From positions 1 to 64,000 of the forward strand of contig CAOKHZ010000017.1 of assembly GCA_948468385.1 (NCBI GenBank): 64,000 nucleotides of DNA. The letters are read 5' to 3'. This document shows, in pieces, positions 25,298 to 34,493 of the stretch. The stretch comes from an uncultured Faecalicatena sp. (lineage in GTDB: Bacteria; Bacillota; Clostridia; Lachnospirales; Lachnospiraceae). The notes beneath the pieces were generated by a model. The model was not told the origin of the DNA. It ran no database searches and was given only the letters and a program-made list of their open reading frames with translations. The number at the start of each line of letters is the position of its first letter. Within the stretch, counting starts at the first letter, position 1. Made by a program: the position numbers and the translations under genes.

Positions 25298-27187
25298 ATG
25301 GAGAAAAGATTTGTTAAAAAACAATTTCGAAAAATATATCTGACTTCGTTCCTTGCTACGGCAGCCCTTGCCGAACTGTCCTGGTTTTTTTATGATTTAT
25401 TTACGATGCCTTCGTACGCGCCATGGATTTTGCTCTATTCGTGCGCCCTTTTCGCAGGAAGCGTTTTTCTTTACCGTAAAACGACCCGATTCGAGAAAAC
25501 GCATCAGGCCGTGGATTATGACGCGGAAACGACACAATATTTTCGTTCGCTTTTCGACATGTATACAAAACGCCGCCTGAACGGCATCGCGCTATTGTTT
25601 TCCGTCTTTACCATGTTTATCGCGTTAGAACTAAGTTTTTTCTTTTTCGGGAAATCAAAGCTTGATGAACTGTTGGAAAACATTTTTTCCAACGTCGTCA
25701 TCATCGAAATCCCCCTATACCTCTGCATAAAAAACTTTTTATGTCATAAGTTGGTGCAAAACCGCATCAGGCACTTTGACGAGGGCCTCCGCAAAAAACA
25801 TAGAACACACCTGACGGGGATGACTTTGTTTTCTGCCACGTACTGGTTGGCTGCCGTCATAATCACCTTGTCTGCCGGAAATGCTTTCGGCCACTTTGTA
25901 AATATATTTCTGGTCGCCGGCCTCATTTTCGCAGCCCTGGTGTTGCTTTACAATCTTACCCTGAGAAAGGAAGTCACGTCCCAAAATCTCACGGTAAACC
26001 CGAAAAGAATTGCCGTGGTGACGACTGTCATTATCCTCGTTTCAGGCTACTCCAGACTCCAGAGAGACACCTGGTACACGCAGCCGTACATCAATTCTCT
26101 GCCCGTGGTGTCGCACAACGAGCACGACATTTCCTATCAGGAAGAAACCGGGGTTTACACGATTGTTTCTTCCACGGAGGATTTTAAAATCCTGCATCTT
26201 ACGGACATTCACCTTGGGGGAAGTCTTTATTCTTTCCGCAAGGACTTAAAGGCCTTGAAAGCCGTGTATGCCGAAATCGAGTACACGCAGCCCGACCTCG
26301 TCATCGTGACGGGGGACTTGACGTTTCCTCTGGGAATCATGTCATTGTCGCTGAACAACGCAGCCCCCGTGGGCCAATTCGCCGCCTTCATGCGAAACGT
26401 GGACATTCCCTGGGCGTTCACATACGGAAACCATGACACCGAAAATCTGGCGACGTTGTCGGAGGGAGACCTCGACGAACTTTATAAGTCCTTATCCTAC
26501 AAAACCTCCAGAAACCTGCTATATCCTTATGTCCAACCCGAAATCACCGGCAGGAACAACCAATTGATTGAGATTCGAAATGGCGACGGGACACTGAACC
26601 AGGCAATTTTTTTAATTGATTCAAACGCGTACACGAACGAAGGACTCAATGCGTATGACTATATTCGGGACGACCAGGTCGAATGGTATGAACAAGAAAT
26701 CAAACGCCTGCAAAACGAAGAAGGCCGCCCGATATCGTCGATGGTATTTTTCCACATCCCGCTCCAGCAGTACCGCACTGCCTACGAACTCTATGAACAA
26801 GGCAGCGACGAAGTGACGTATTATTTCGGTGAAAATAATGAAAAAATGATTGACAAGGTCTGCTGCTCCGATTACCCGAGCAAGCTCTTTGACAGCATGC
26901 TCGAGCTCGGAAGTACCAAAGCCGCTTTTTGCGGCCACGACCATTACAACAACATGTCGCTTGAATACAAGGGAATCCGCCTCACGTATGGAATGAGCAT
27001 TGACTATCTCGCAATGCCGGGCATCGAACACGACACGTCCCAGCGAGGCGCCGAGCTTATTACGCTGCACTCTGACGGCACATGGGACATACGGCAAATT
27101 CCTTTGGAGGAAGTAACAATTCCCCCCGTGTCTGCCATCCCATCCTCATTTTACGCTTATCTACCTGAAGCGGATGAAAGGTTATAA
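25298..27187 (+). CDS. Membrane-anchored metallophosphoesterase
   Basis: 629 residues. The first 250 or so carry six or seven hydrophobic helices (TSFLATAALAELSWFFYDLF, GIALLFSVFTMFIALELSFFFF and others). The remainder is a calcineurin-like phosphoesterase: LHLTDIHLGG (DxH), VTGDLTF (GD), YGNHDTE (GNHD), FFHIPLQQY and CGHDHYNN (GHDH). All metal ligands are present. The catalytic domain probably faces outward after the last helix (VVTTVIILVSGYSRL) or lies in the cytoplasm; topology is not clear. AGGAGG lies 13 bases before the ATG, slightly far. It stands alone between the cassette and a two-component system. Substrate unknown. Confidence 0.85.
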   Translation: MEKRFVKKQFRKIYLTSFLATAALAELSWFFYDLFTMPSYAPWILLYSCALFAGSVFLYRKTTRFEKTHQAVDYDAETTQYFRSLFDMYTKRRLNGIALLFSVFTMFIALELSFFFFGKSKLDELLENIFSNVVIIEIPLYLCIKNFLCHKLVQNRIRHFDEGLRKKHRTHLTGMTLFSATYWLAAVIITLSAGNAFGHFVNIFLVAGLIFAALVLLYNLTLRKEVTSQNLTVNPKRIAVVTTVIILVSGYSRLQRDTWYTQPYINSLPVVSHNEHDISYQEETGVYTIVSSTEDFKILHLTDIHLGGSLYSFRKDLKALKAVYAEIEYTQPDLVIVTGDLTFPLGIMSLSLNNAAPVGQFAAFMRNVDIPWAFTYGNHDTENLATLSEGDLDELYKSLSYKTSRNLLYPYVQPEITGRNNQLIEIRNGDGTLNQAIFLIDSNAYTNEGLNAYDYIRDDQVEWYEQEIKRLQNEEGRPISSMVFFHIPLQQYRTAYELYEQGSDEVTYYFGENNEKMIDKVCCSDYPSKLFDSMLELGSTKAAFCGHDHYNNMSLEYKGIRLTYGMSIDYLAMPGIEHDTSQRGAELITLHSDGTWDIRQIPLEEVTIPPVSAIPSSFYAYLPEADERL

Positions 27188-27219
27188 GCAAGATGCCGGG
27201 CGCATTTGCCTAATCCGTG

Positions 27220-28677
27220 TCACTCACGAAAGAGTTTAAACTCAACCACAAACGCAATCTCTCCACTTTTTTGCATATACTCCGCATATATTTTCCCGCC
27301 ATTTGCTTTTACAAGAGATTTTGCCACCGACAGCCCGATTCCATACCCCCCGCTTTTCTGCGTCCGTGCCTCATCGGCCCGGTAAAAACGATCAAATAAT
27401 TTCTCCGGCGGAACCTGCGGCAGACTCTCACACGTATTTTGCACGCGAAGCCGCACCCGTTTCTCCGTCTCCTGCAGACAAATCCAAATCCGCGCGTCCG
27501 GCAGTGCATACCCAAGGGCATCCCTTAACACATGCCCCTGCGGGGCGGACGGACGCTCCGCGTCCGACAATGTATATTTTACGGCATTGTCCAGCAAGAT
27601 GGAAATCAATTGCTCCACATGTTTTTTGTCCGCATACAAAAAAATGCCCGCTGTGATTTCTTTCCGAAGGCAAATCCCTTTCAACTCCATCGCCGGCAAG
27701 AAGCCCTCCAACAGTTCTTCCAAAAGCCCACTGACAGAAAATCGCGAAGCGTCCACCTGCACGTCGGCCTCGTCCATGCGGGAGAGCATGAGCAGATTTT
27801 GCATCAAATCCGAAAGCCGCGCCGTTTGCTCCTTGATGTTCCTGCTCCATTTATTTTCTCCATTATAAAGCTCCATCGCCTCCGTGTTCGACTGGATGAT
27901 GGCAAGCGGCGTTTTAATCTCATGTCCGGCATTTGTGACAAACTGTTTTTGCCGCTCCATATTTTCCGCAATCGGTCGAATCGCCCTTTTGGAAAGTGCT
28001 GCCACGAACAAAAGCATCGCTCCCCAGCAGACAATCCCGATACATCCGGACAACAATAGAACCCGAATATAAGACACGATTTCATTCGACGCGTCCAAAA
28101 AGACGATGGTCTTGCCATCCGTATTCCTCGTCCCCGTCATACGATACCGATATTTCCCCACTTTTCCGCTTTCATGATTTTCCTCGTAGGCATCCGAGGC
28201 AAAAGTTTTTGCCTCCGCCTCACTTACGGCCGACGTTCGGCTGACATCCACATAGACAATTTGGCCTTTCCCGTCAAACCGCACGACAAAAAAATTGGAA
28301 GACAAAAAAATGTCATACTCATTCTTGGGCAGATTCACAAAAAAATCTGAGAACCCAACGTTGGGAATTCTCTCAGGCTGCGGTTTCGTCTCCGGCACCT
28401 CTCCTGGTTGCGGCTCCACTCCCGACGCTTCTCCCGACTGCGGCTCCGTCCCTTGAACTTCTCCCAACTCCGGCTTCGCCGCGCCGCCAAGCCTTGGTGA
28501 CAAATTTCTTTCGTCGCCCTCATTGTCCGAGATAATTTTCAGCGTCGCATCCATTTCATTGCCGACCATCATGATGTTGACCACGTTAATCGCCCCCAAA
28601 AGTAAAAGAAGCAACACCGTAATCGCCGTCATTGACGTAACGATGAACTTTTTCTGTAATGTCTGTATCATGTTCAT
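27220..28677 (-). CDS. Sensor histidine kinase of an OmpR-type two-component system
   Basis: 485 residues from the ATG at 28677, which overlaps the regulator stop as ATGA. Two membrane helices (near 12-35 and 205-230) bracket an extracytoplasmic domain of about 170 residues. That domain begins with Pro/Glu/Gln-rich repeats (EPQSGEASGV, EPQPGEVPET), unusual for a sensor and likely a flexible spacer. The cytoplasmic part has a HisKA box TNAGHEIKTPLAI (phospho-accepting His), N-box SILLDNAVKY, an insertion of about 20 residues in the ATP lid region, DRFYRADEAR and GYGIGLSVAKSLV. It phosphorylates the regulator encoded upstream. Stimulus unknown. Confidence 0.92.
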   Translation of the reverse strand: MNMIQTLQKKFIVTSMTAITVLLLLLLGAINVVNIMMVGNEMDATLKIISDNEGDERNLSPRLGGAAKPELGEVQGTEPQSGEASGVEPQPGEVPETKPQPERIPNVGFSDFFVNLPKNEYDIFLSSNFFVVRFDGKGQIVYVDVSRTSAVSEAEAKTFASDAYEENHESGKVGKYRYRMTGTRNTDGKTIVFLDASNEIVSYIRVLLLSGCIGIVCWGAMLLFVAALSKRAIRPIAENMERQKQFVTNAGHEIKTPLAIIQSNTEAMELYNGENKWSRNIKEQTARLSDLMQNLLMLSRMDEADVQVDASRFSVSGLLEELLEGFLPAMELKGICLRKEITAGIFLYADKKHVEQLISILLDNAVKYTLSDAERPSAPQGHVLRDALGYALPDARIWICLQETEKRVRLRVQNTCESLPQVPPEKLFDRFYRADEARTQKSGGYGIGLSVAKSLVKANGGKIYAEYMQKSGEIAFVVEFKLFRE

Positions 28678-29351
28678 TTCTCCGTCTCCTGCAAGGTATA
28701 CCCGATGTTTCGTTTTGCAACGATGCTTACGCTTGCGCCCAATGCCAACAAGCGTTTTCGTAAATAAGAAATATAGACCCACACCGTGCCGACTTCTGCT
28801 TCCGTCTCATATCCCCACACCTTGCAAAGCAACGTCTCGGTCGATAAAAAAGCTCCCTTGTTCAGCATCAAAAGCTCCAGCAATTGATATTCCAGCCTTG
28901 GCAGGATGACGCTTTGTCCATTGCAAGACAATTCATAGCTCTGCTGGTTCAGCGAAATATCACCGCATTGCAGCACGTTTGGCGTGTATTCTTCCCTTCG
29001 GCGCAGCATCGCCCGGACACGGGCCAGCAAAAGCTTCATGGGAAATGGCTTCGGCAGGTAGTCATCCGCGCCGAGATCCAAACCTTGCACTTGATCCTCG
29101 ATCTCCGCCTTGGCCGTCAAGAGCAAAACCGGCGTGTGATTTCCTTCCCGCCGCAGTGTTTTCAGTACCTCAAGCCCGCTCAATTTTGGCATCATGATGT
29201 CTAAAATAATGCCGTCATATTGTTCCTCCCGCGCATAGGCAAGTGCCTCCTCGCCGTCATACACCGCGTCCACTATATACTTGTGAAAAGTAAGGATGTC
29301 CACGACCGCCTCGGACATGGCCCGCTCATCCTCCGCATATAATAACTTCAT
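28674..29351 (-). CDS. OmpR/PhoB family response regulator
   Basis: 225 residues: receiver domain with acidic YAEDER, phospho-accepting Asp in IILDIMMP (about residue 51), Thr in LLTAKAE, Lys in YLPKPF, and a C-terminal winged helix (SYELSCNGQSVILPRLEYQLLELLM, EVGTVWVYISYLRKRL). It pairs with the downstream kinase with a four-base overlap. The leader of this gene holds one TCTAAGG at 29394-29400 (plus strand), also found twice in the promoter of the VTC-DUF4956-CotH operon; control of that operon is a hypothesis. Confidence 0.93.
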   Translation of the reverse strand: MKLLYAEDERAMSEAVVDILTFHKYIVDAVYDGEEALAYAREEQYDGIILDIMMPKLSGLEVLKTLRREGNHTPVLLLTAKAEIEDQVQGLDLGADDYLPKPFPMKLLLARVRAMLRRREEYTPNVLQCGDISLNQQSYELSCNGQSVILPRLEYQLLELLMLNKGAFLSTETLLCKVWGYETEAEVGTVWVYISYLRKRLLALGASVSIVAKRNIGYTLQETEK

Positions 29352-29440
29352 ACAATCACCCGCCCTAAAAAATGGTTCATCGTTTCCCCCGCCTCTAAGG
29401 CATATGAACCAACTCTTGTAATCCTTTCGCCTTATTTCAG

Positions 29441-29469
29441 ATTATAGCAAATCTTCTCACCCTTTACAA
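29441..29469 (-). promoter_or_regulatory. Promoter of the OmpR-type two-component system
   Basis: Minus-strand TTGTAA (29464-29469) and TATAAT (29441-29446) with 17-bp spacing; the leader to the regulator start would be about 80 nt. Confidence 0.6.
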
Positions 29470-29503
29470 TTTCATTTCATCAAATTTGACAAGCAAGCAT
29501 ACA

Positions 29504-29537
29504 AAAACCGGCACTTCTCTTCAAAAGTACCGGTTTT
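29504..29537 (-). terminator. Terminator after the GH106-type gene
   Basis: Minus-strand AAAACCGGTACTT, loop TTGAAGAG, AAGTGCCGGTTTT with one mismatch, followed by TGTATGC after a T-rich stem end. It also ends the gap before the divergently placed two-component system. Confidence 0.65.
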
Positions 29538-29637
29538 CGTTACTATTCACAAATCCATAAGTTCCGCCGCATGAATGCCGTCCAATAAGCTAATGGGGTC
29601 AGTGGGCATCCAGCCCTGCCGCAAGCGGCAAGATAAT

Positions 29638-32600
29638 TTAAATTTCCACTTTCGTGTAAGTCACCAGTTTCACGTCCCCCACCATGCCGTAATCCTTCAC
29701 CTCGGCATGGACGTCGAACAGCGGCATCGCGTCCGCCCCGGCTTCTCCCCGGCTTTCCTCGCTGCTCATTGCATTATTCGCATTGTCGGCAAGTGCCATG
29801 GAAGACGTCTTTCCTTGCTCATAATATCCCCTTGCCATCAGGCGGTTGTTCAAGCTTGAGGAAACCTCGACCCGAAGCTCGTTCTCCCCGTCTTTCAGCA
29901 AATCACTGATATCTACCGCCAGCGCGTCAAAGTCCACCACCTTCGCCTTTTTGCCGTTGACATAAACGGCAACCGTGTGCTTATTCGTGCTTTCCATTTT
30001 CAGAATTGCACCGTTCTCCTTTGACCAATCGGCCGGAAGCGTGACCTTCGTCTCGTAGAAGCCGATGCCGGACACTTCCTTGCCGATTTTTTCAATGTCC
30101 TTCCACGGTTTCAATTCCGTTTCACCGACAAAAATCTTGTCTTTTTTCGTCTCATAGTAGACTTCCTTCGTCACGATTCCCAATCCGCGGTCCTCGATGA
30201 TTTCCCGCTTCTTGCCCTCGTTCCAGTCTTCCACTTCCAGACTCCAGACGGGCAGTTCAATGTCTTTTGGTGCCTCTACCGTGACCGTCTTCTTGCTTCC
30301 GTCGGAGAATTCCACCTCATATTCCCCTGACTTCGTGGCAATCACTGCAAACCCCGCATCCGTTTTCACTACTTTGTCGGCATTGGTCGAAACCGCGTGC
30401 ACACCCGCCGCCTCATTCTGGTCGATGACATACATGCAGGCCTCGCCCGGTGCCAACGTAATGTCCAACACGGTACGGCCGTTTTCGGCTCTAAAGCATC
30501 CCGCTTCTTCCACCTCGGCATTCCAGCAATCCACGCGGTACACCTTTCCTTCGCCTTGTACCTTCATGGTAAACGAAAACGCTTCCGTTTCCGTATACTG
30601 CATATTGTACGCAAAAACATATCGCCTGCCTCCATCTTCCTGTACGTGGGTCAAAATATTTTTGTTACTCTCGGCAAATTCCGTGCGCGGACGGATTCCC
30701 ATTTCCAAAAGCACCGCATAGGTGTCAGCCTGGTTTTCCACTTCCCTTACATTCGGCAAAGCCTTCATTTTCTCAACGATTTCCTGAAGCCTTGCGTCCT
30801 CCCCGTCGTTAAACGGTGTCATCTCCGCCGCCTTTGCATAAGTCCTCGTCACGCCAAATGGACGAAGCGTCTCATTCACGCCGTTGACAAACAGAATCGG
30901 AAGTCCTTTCGCCGCCAGTTTCAAAAGCTTTTCCGCCGTCTTTACCGGCAACACGTTCTGATAAAGAATCAACGCCTGATAGCCCGGCCCATCCGGCAAC
31001 AATTCTTCATTTGCAAAGTCCACGAAATCCTCTTCCAGAATCTGCGGGGCAAAATAATCCCACGTATAGCCCGCGTTCTGTAATTTCATGTCCTTCCAGT
31101 AAATGCCTTCGTTTCCGCGCATTAACTTCTCTTCATAAACTTCTCTTTCATCCCCGGTGAACACCATATTGTTGAAATTGTAATCCAATCTCACGATGCC
31201 CAAATCCATGCGCGGCTTTCCCTGGCGCAACAGCATCTGGTATCTGGCAATCATCGACGTCCAATCATTATAATGGCAAAATGCCGGCTGCCTGGAACCG
31301 AACCGCTCCGAAAAAATCGGCCACATGCCCTCGTGTCCCGGCCAATACGTGGACTCCTCCGAACCGCGGATACTGGAATATCCATGGAGCACCGTCTTCG
31401 TGACACCCGCCGCGAACTGGGTGAAAATAATCTGCGTATAGAAGTCCAGCCCCATCATATAATTTAACAACGTCGCCCCTGTTTCGCTCGAATACGTCCG
31501 GTTGTAAATGTGCGCCGGCCCCGCCAGATTCCGATAAGATTCAATCTGTGACGCGAATTCCAATGATTCCGTCTCGATTCCGTCCACATATTTTCCCGGC
31601 TGCGAAATTTCAAACGGAAGACCGTAGGAAATCTCCGCACGCAGCGTCATGTTGTGGGTGTGAAGCCATTCCTGCATCGGCTTTAACATATTGTCCATGT
31701 ACATGTCCGTCATGGTCTGGTAAAGGTCGTTTAACAGCTTCTCCGTAAACCGCTCGTCCTCGCTGAAATAGTAATAATTGTAAACCGGCTGCATCATTCC
31801 CGGCTCTTTTAAAATGAACGGGAGATACGGTGTCAGGTCATACCCCCTGCGCTTCTCAAATTCCTCCCGGAAATGATACCCCCAGAACTGGCCGCCCTTT
31901 CCAAACGTTCCAAGCTCCAGAGAATCCATGTACATCATGGTACGGCCATTTTCCTCCACATTTTTACGAAGCTCCGGTGTCAGAACGGTATTTTCCCAAT
32001 ATTCGATAAATGCCTCCACGCCATATTTGTCAATATAATTGATGGTGTACGACGTGCTGACGGAAGGCTCCGCGGTCTGTCCCGTTCCGTGAATCCAGAA
32101 ATAAAACACCAAATAGTCCCCGTCGCTTGGAGCCGTCCAGGTAAACTTCCCTTCCTGTACCCCGGCCGTCAAAACCACGGCAGAGTCCTTGTCCAGATAG
32201 GTTTTTCCCTCTTTTTCCCCGACAATCCGAATCGCGACCACGGCCTCCAGCTCCTGCTTCGTCACGCCGGGCATCGTCAATACGGATTCCAAAATCTCTC
32301 CGTCCTTCGTCTCTTTTGCCTTGACCGTTTCCACCGCGTAATCCAGCTCTTTTGCCGCCGCCTTGTCATCAGGCGTAATCGTAATCAGGTTGGCGTTGGA
32401 CCAGTTCGTCCCGCTCGTCATGCTGACACCCATTTTATGTTTCGTCGTTTCTTCCACGATTGTGTGCGAATCATGCACCCATTCTTCCGAGCCCCAGCCA
32501 TAGAGTTTCGAATCTGCTCCCGGCTCTTCCATCGCCAGAAATTCCACCGCGCCAAATCCCGCGTCGTGCAAGTCCGAAATCTCCATCTTCAATGTCTCAT

Positions 32601-32685
32601 CCGTGTGAAGGCCCTCCGCCAGCCACCAGCGCACGTCCGGCCAGTATTTAATATCCGGTTTTTGCAATTTTTCTAACCTGCTCAT
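29638..32685 (-). CDS. Glycoside hydrolase, GH106-type alpha-L-rhamnosidase
   Basis: 1015 residues without a signal peptide, so probably cytoplasmic. The opening WPDVRWWLAEGLHTDETLKM with AGFGAVEFL and the SGTNWSNAN segment match the N-terminal barrel of the GH106 family; the middle contains EISYGLPFEIS and a domain with CHYNDWTSMIARYQ. A C-terminal galactose-binding-like module (about 875-970; VYVNGKKAKVVDF) is expected in this family. Such enzymes release terminal alpha-L-rhamnose from pectic rhamnogalacturonan or plant glycosides. I chose the ATG at 32685 (AAAGGAG eight bases upstream) over one six bases earlier. It follows a GPH sugar symporter by 80 bp and is near a divergent AraC regulator. 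Confidence 0.8.
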   Translation of the reverse strand: MSRLEKLQKPDIKYWPDVRWWLAEGLHTDETLKMEISDLHDAGFGAVEFLAMEEPGADSKLYGWGSEEWVHDSHTIVEETTKHKMGVSMTSGTNWSNANLITITPDDKAAAKELDYAVETVKAKETKDGEILESVLTMPGVTKQELEAVVAIRIVGEKEGKTYLDKDSAVVLTAGVQEGKFTWTAPSDGDYLVFYFWIHGTGQTAEPSVSTSYTINYIDKYGVEAFIEYWENTVLTPELRKNVEENGRTMMYMDSLELGTFGKGGQFWGYHFREEFEKRRGYDLTPYLPFILKEPGMMQPVYNYYYFSEDERFTEKLLNDLYQTMTDMYMDNMLKPMQEWLHTHNMTLRAEISYGLPFEISQPGKYVDGIETESLEFASQIESYRNLAGPAHIYNRTYSSETGATLLNYMMGLDFYTQIIFTQFAAGVTKTVLHGYSSIRGSEESTYWPGHEGMWPIFSERFGSRQPAFCHYNDWTSMIARYQMLLRQGKPRMDLGIVRLDYNFNNMVFTGDEREVYEEKLMRGNEGIYWKDMKLQNAGYTWDYFAPQILEEDFVDFANEELLPDGPGYQALILYQNVLPVKTAEKLLKLAAKGLPILFVNGVNETLRPFGVTRTYAKAAEMTPFNDGEDARLQEIVEKMKALPNVREVENQADTYAVLLEMGIRPRTEFAESNKNILTHVQEDGGRRYVFAYNMQYTETEAFSFTMKVQGEGKVYRVDCWNAEVEEAGCFRAENGRTVLDITLAPGEACMYVIDQNEAAGVHAVSTNADKVVKTDAGFAVIATKSGEYEVEFSDGSKKTVTVEAPKDIELPVWSLEVEDWNEGKKREIIEDRGLGIVTKEVYYETKKDKIFVGETELKPWKDIEKIGKEVSGIGFYETKVTLPADWSKENGAILKMESTNKHTVAVYVNGKKAKVVDFDALAVDISDLLKDGENELRVEVSSSLNNRLMARGYYEQGKTSSMALADNANNAMSSEESRGEAGADAMPLFDVHAEVKDYGMVGDVKLVTYTKVEI

Positions 32686-32765
32686 CTTCATTACTCCTTT
32701 ATCCTGCTAAAATTATATCGACCTTGCTTCTTGTCCAGTATAATGTTTCTGCCATTTTATTTCTA

Positions 32766-34106
32766 TCATTCTTTCGCCCGAATTTCTTTGATTTTTTCAG
32801 CTTGCGCTTCCAGCCCTTCCTTCGTCAGCGGATAGCCCACTCCGAAAATAATTGCACCAAGCACGCTAAGTACTGCCGGAATCACAATCGCGCTGATGAT
32901 GACAACCGCCCTCACCTCTTCCGGCTGGGACTGCGCCGTCGCGTCAAATCCGACCGCCGCAAGCAAATATCCCGGAATCGCCCCGCCGATTCCCATTCCG
33001 CACTTCGTAATAAAGCTGGACAACGCGGCAACCGCGGCCTCTGCCCGGACTCCCATTTTCAACTCCACGTAATCCGTATTGTCCGCCTGAATTCCATAAG
33101 TAAGAGGCATGCACAAACCGCTGGCAAAGCCCGTCACCACCGTGACAATCATCAGAATCGGGACGTTGGTCACGTCAATCAAGCGAATCAGCGGAACCAA
33201 GCCGATTAAAACCAGTCCTGCAATGTACAGTTTCTTCTTTCCGAACTTCGCAATCAATGTTCCCACAAGGATGGTTGCCGGAAGCAGTGCCACCAGCTGC
33301 ACGATGGACACGACACTGATTAATGCCAGGTTTCCGATTACATAGGTAAAGAAATATGCCAGCATCGTATTCATGACAAACGTTCCAATCATATATACCA
33401 GAGAACTTAAAAACGTGATTGCCACCGGGCGCTGTGCCAAAATCTTCACCAGGTCCTTCAGCCCATATTTGTTCTTGGTCGGGTCGGCCTGGACTCTCTC
33501 TTTCAGTCCCAACGTGCCGACAATCGAGAACACGAACACGACCGCCGTGGTAATCAGAATCAACCGGATATAACCCTCTTTCTCGGAGGTGTTGCCAATA
33601 ATGATCGGGGCAATCATGTTCAGCCCGAACATTCCCAGCATGTAGACGAATCCCTTCAGGGAGCTTAACGTATTTCTCTCACCCATGTCCGTCGTCATGA
33701 CCGGAAGCATACTGTTCAAGGAAATATCCATAACCGGGAACAATACGCCAATCAACAAATATGTAATGTATGCGATGACCAATTTTCCTGACGTGGCCAT
33801 CAGCGGTCCAAACCACAGAAGCAGGAAGTTGATGGAACATAACACGGTACCGATAATCAAAGTCGGACGGAAATGTCCGTGCTTTGTCGTCGGCATGTGG
33901 TCAATCGCAAATCCCACGAACGGGTCATTCAGTCCATCCATGATACGTGCAATCAAGAACAGCGTCGCACAAGCTGCCGGGCTCAAGCCCACGACGTTCG
34001 TGTAGAAAATCAGCAAATATGATCCCAAAATCGTCTGTATCGGAATATTTCCCAGATTAACCAGTGCATAAGACACCTTTTCCTTTAACGTAACTTTGTC
34101 GCTCAT
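32766..34106 (-). CDS. GPH-type sugar:cation symporter (MFS)
   Basis: 446 residues, about twelve membrane helices, with the glycoside-pentoside-hexuronide family segment FLIARIMDGLNDPFVGFAIDH and the following basic HGHFRPT loop. These carriers bring oligosaccharides or glycosides in with Na+ or H+. The next gene downstream is a GH106-type rhamnosidase and an AraC regulator diverges, so rhamnosyl oligosaccharides are the likely cargo. AAAGGA lies ten bases ahead of the ATG. Confidence 0.88.
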   Translation of the reverse strand: MSDKVTLKEKVSYALVNLGNIPIQTILGSYLLIFYTNVVGLSPAACATLFLIARIMDGLNDPFVGFAIDHMPTTKHGHFRPTLIIGTVLCSINFLLLWFGPLMATSGKLVIAYITYLLIGVLFPVMDISLNSMLPVMTTDMGERNTLSSLKGFVYMLGMFGLNMIAPIIIGNTSEKEGYIRLILITTAVVFVFSIVGTLGLKERVQADPTKNKYGLKDLVKILAQRPVAITFLSSLVYMIGTFVMNTMLAYFFTYVIGNLALISVVSIVQLVALLPATILVGTLIAKFGKKKLYIAGLVLIGLVPLIRLIDVTNVPILMIVTVVTGFASGLCMPLTYGIQADNTDYVELKMGVRAEAAVAALSSFITKCGMGIGGAIPGYLLAAVGFDATAQSQPEEVRAVVIISAIVIPAVLSVLGAIIFGVGYPLTKEGLEAQAEKIKEIRAKE

Positions 34107-34316
34107 AATACTCTTTTCCTTTCTCTTTTTAAATGTTATCGTTTTTCATCCCCGCTCTTTCCAGTTATAACAAGAACATGCTCCTCAAAACATGGTCATC
34201 TTAAATTTTGCATACGGGAACAAAGATGAATAAATTGCCTTTTCATCTCTGTTTGTATTTTTACGGTTGCTTTATTCAACTTGTACAGATTTATGCATAA
34301 ACTGCTGAAACATTAG

Positions 34317-34345
34317 TTGATATTTATGTTATAACACGGTATACT
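34317..34345 (+). promoter_or_regulatory. Promoter of the divergent AraC gene
   Basis: TTGATA (34317-34322) and TATACT (34340-34345), 17 bp apart, about 150 bp before the start codon. Confidence 0.55.
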
Positions 34346-34422
34346 CTAATTATCAATTACATAGGTTGCCCAAAAAGATGTAAATATTGCTCCCATAATT
34401 TTTACCTGCGGCTTACCAATCC

Positions 34423-34467
34423 ATGTGGGCAAAAGCAACACACCTATGCAAAGCAAACTGCCCACAT
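34423..34467. promoter_or_regulatory. Inverted repeat in the AraC leader
   Basis: ATGTGGGCA (34423-34431) and TGCCCACAT (34459-34467) are perfect inverted repeats enclosing two near-identical GCAAAAGCAAC / GCAAAGCAAAC units. It lies 27 bp ahead of the start codon, so it may be an operator or an mRNA hairpin. Confidence 0.45.
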
Positions 34468-34493
34468 CAAAATCCATTACAAGGAGGCTTATT

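Noticed and set aside
29581-29625. Fourth copy of the CCCCATGACACCCACG repeat (inverted) near 29590
   Set aside because: Only the TGACCCCA part matches; the rest is too different to claim.
34125-34160. Catabolite-repression (cre) site TGTTATCGTTTTTCA near the GPH symporter gene
   Set aside because: It is one base too long for the 14-base consensus, so the closing CA is out of register.
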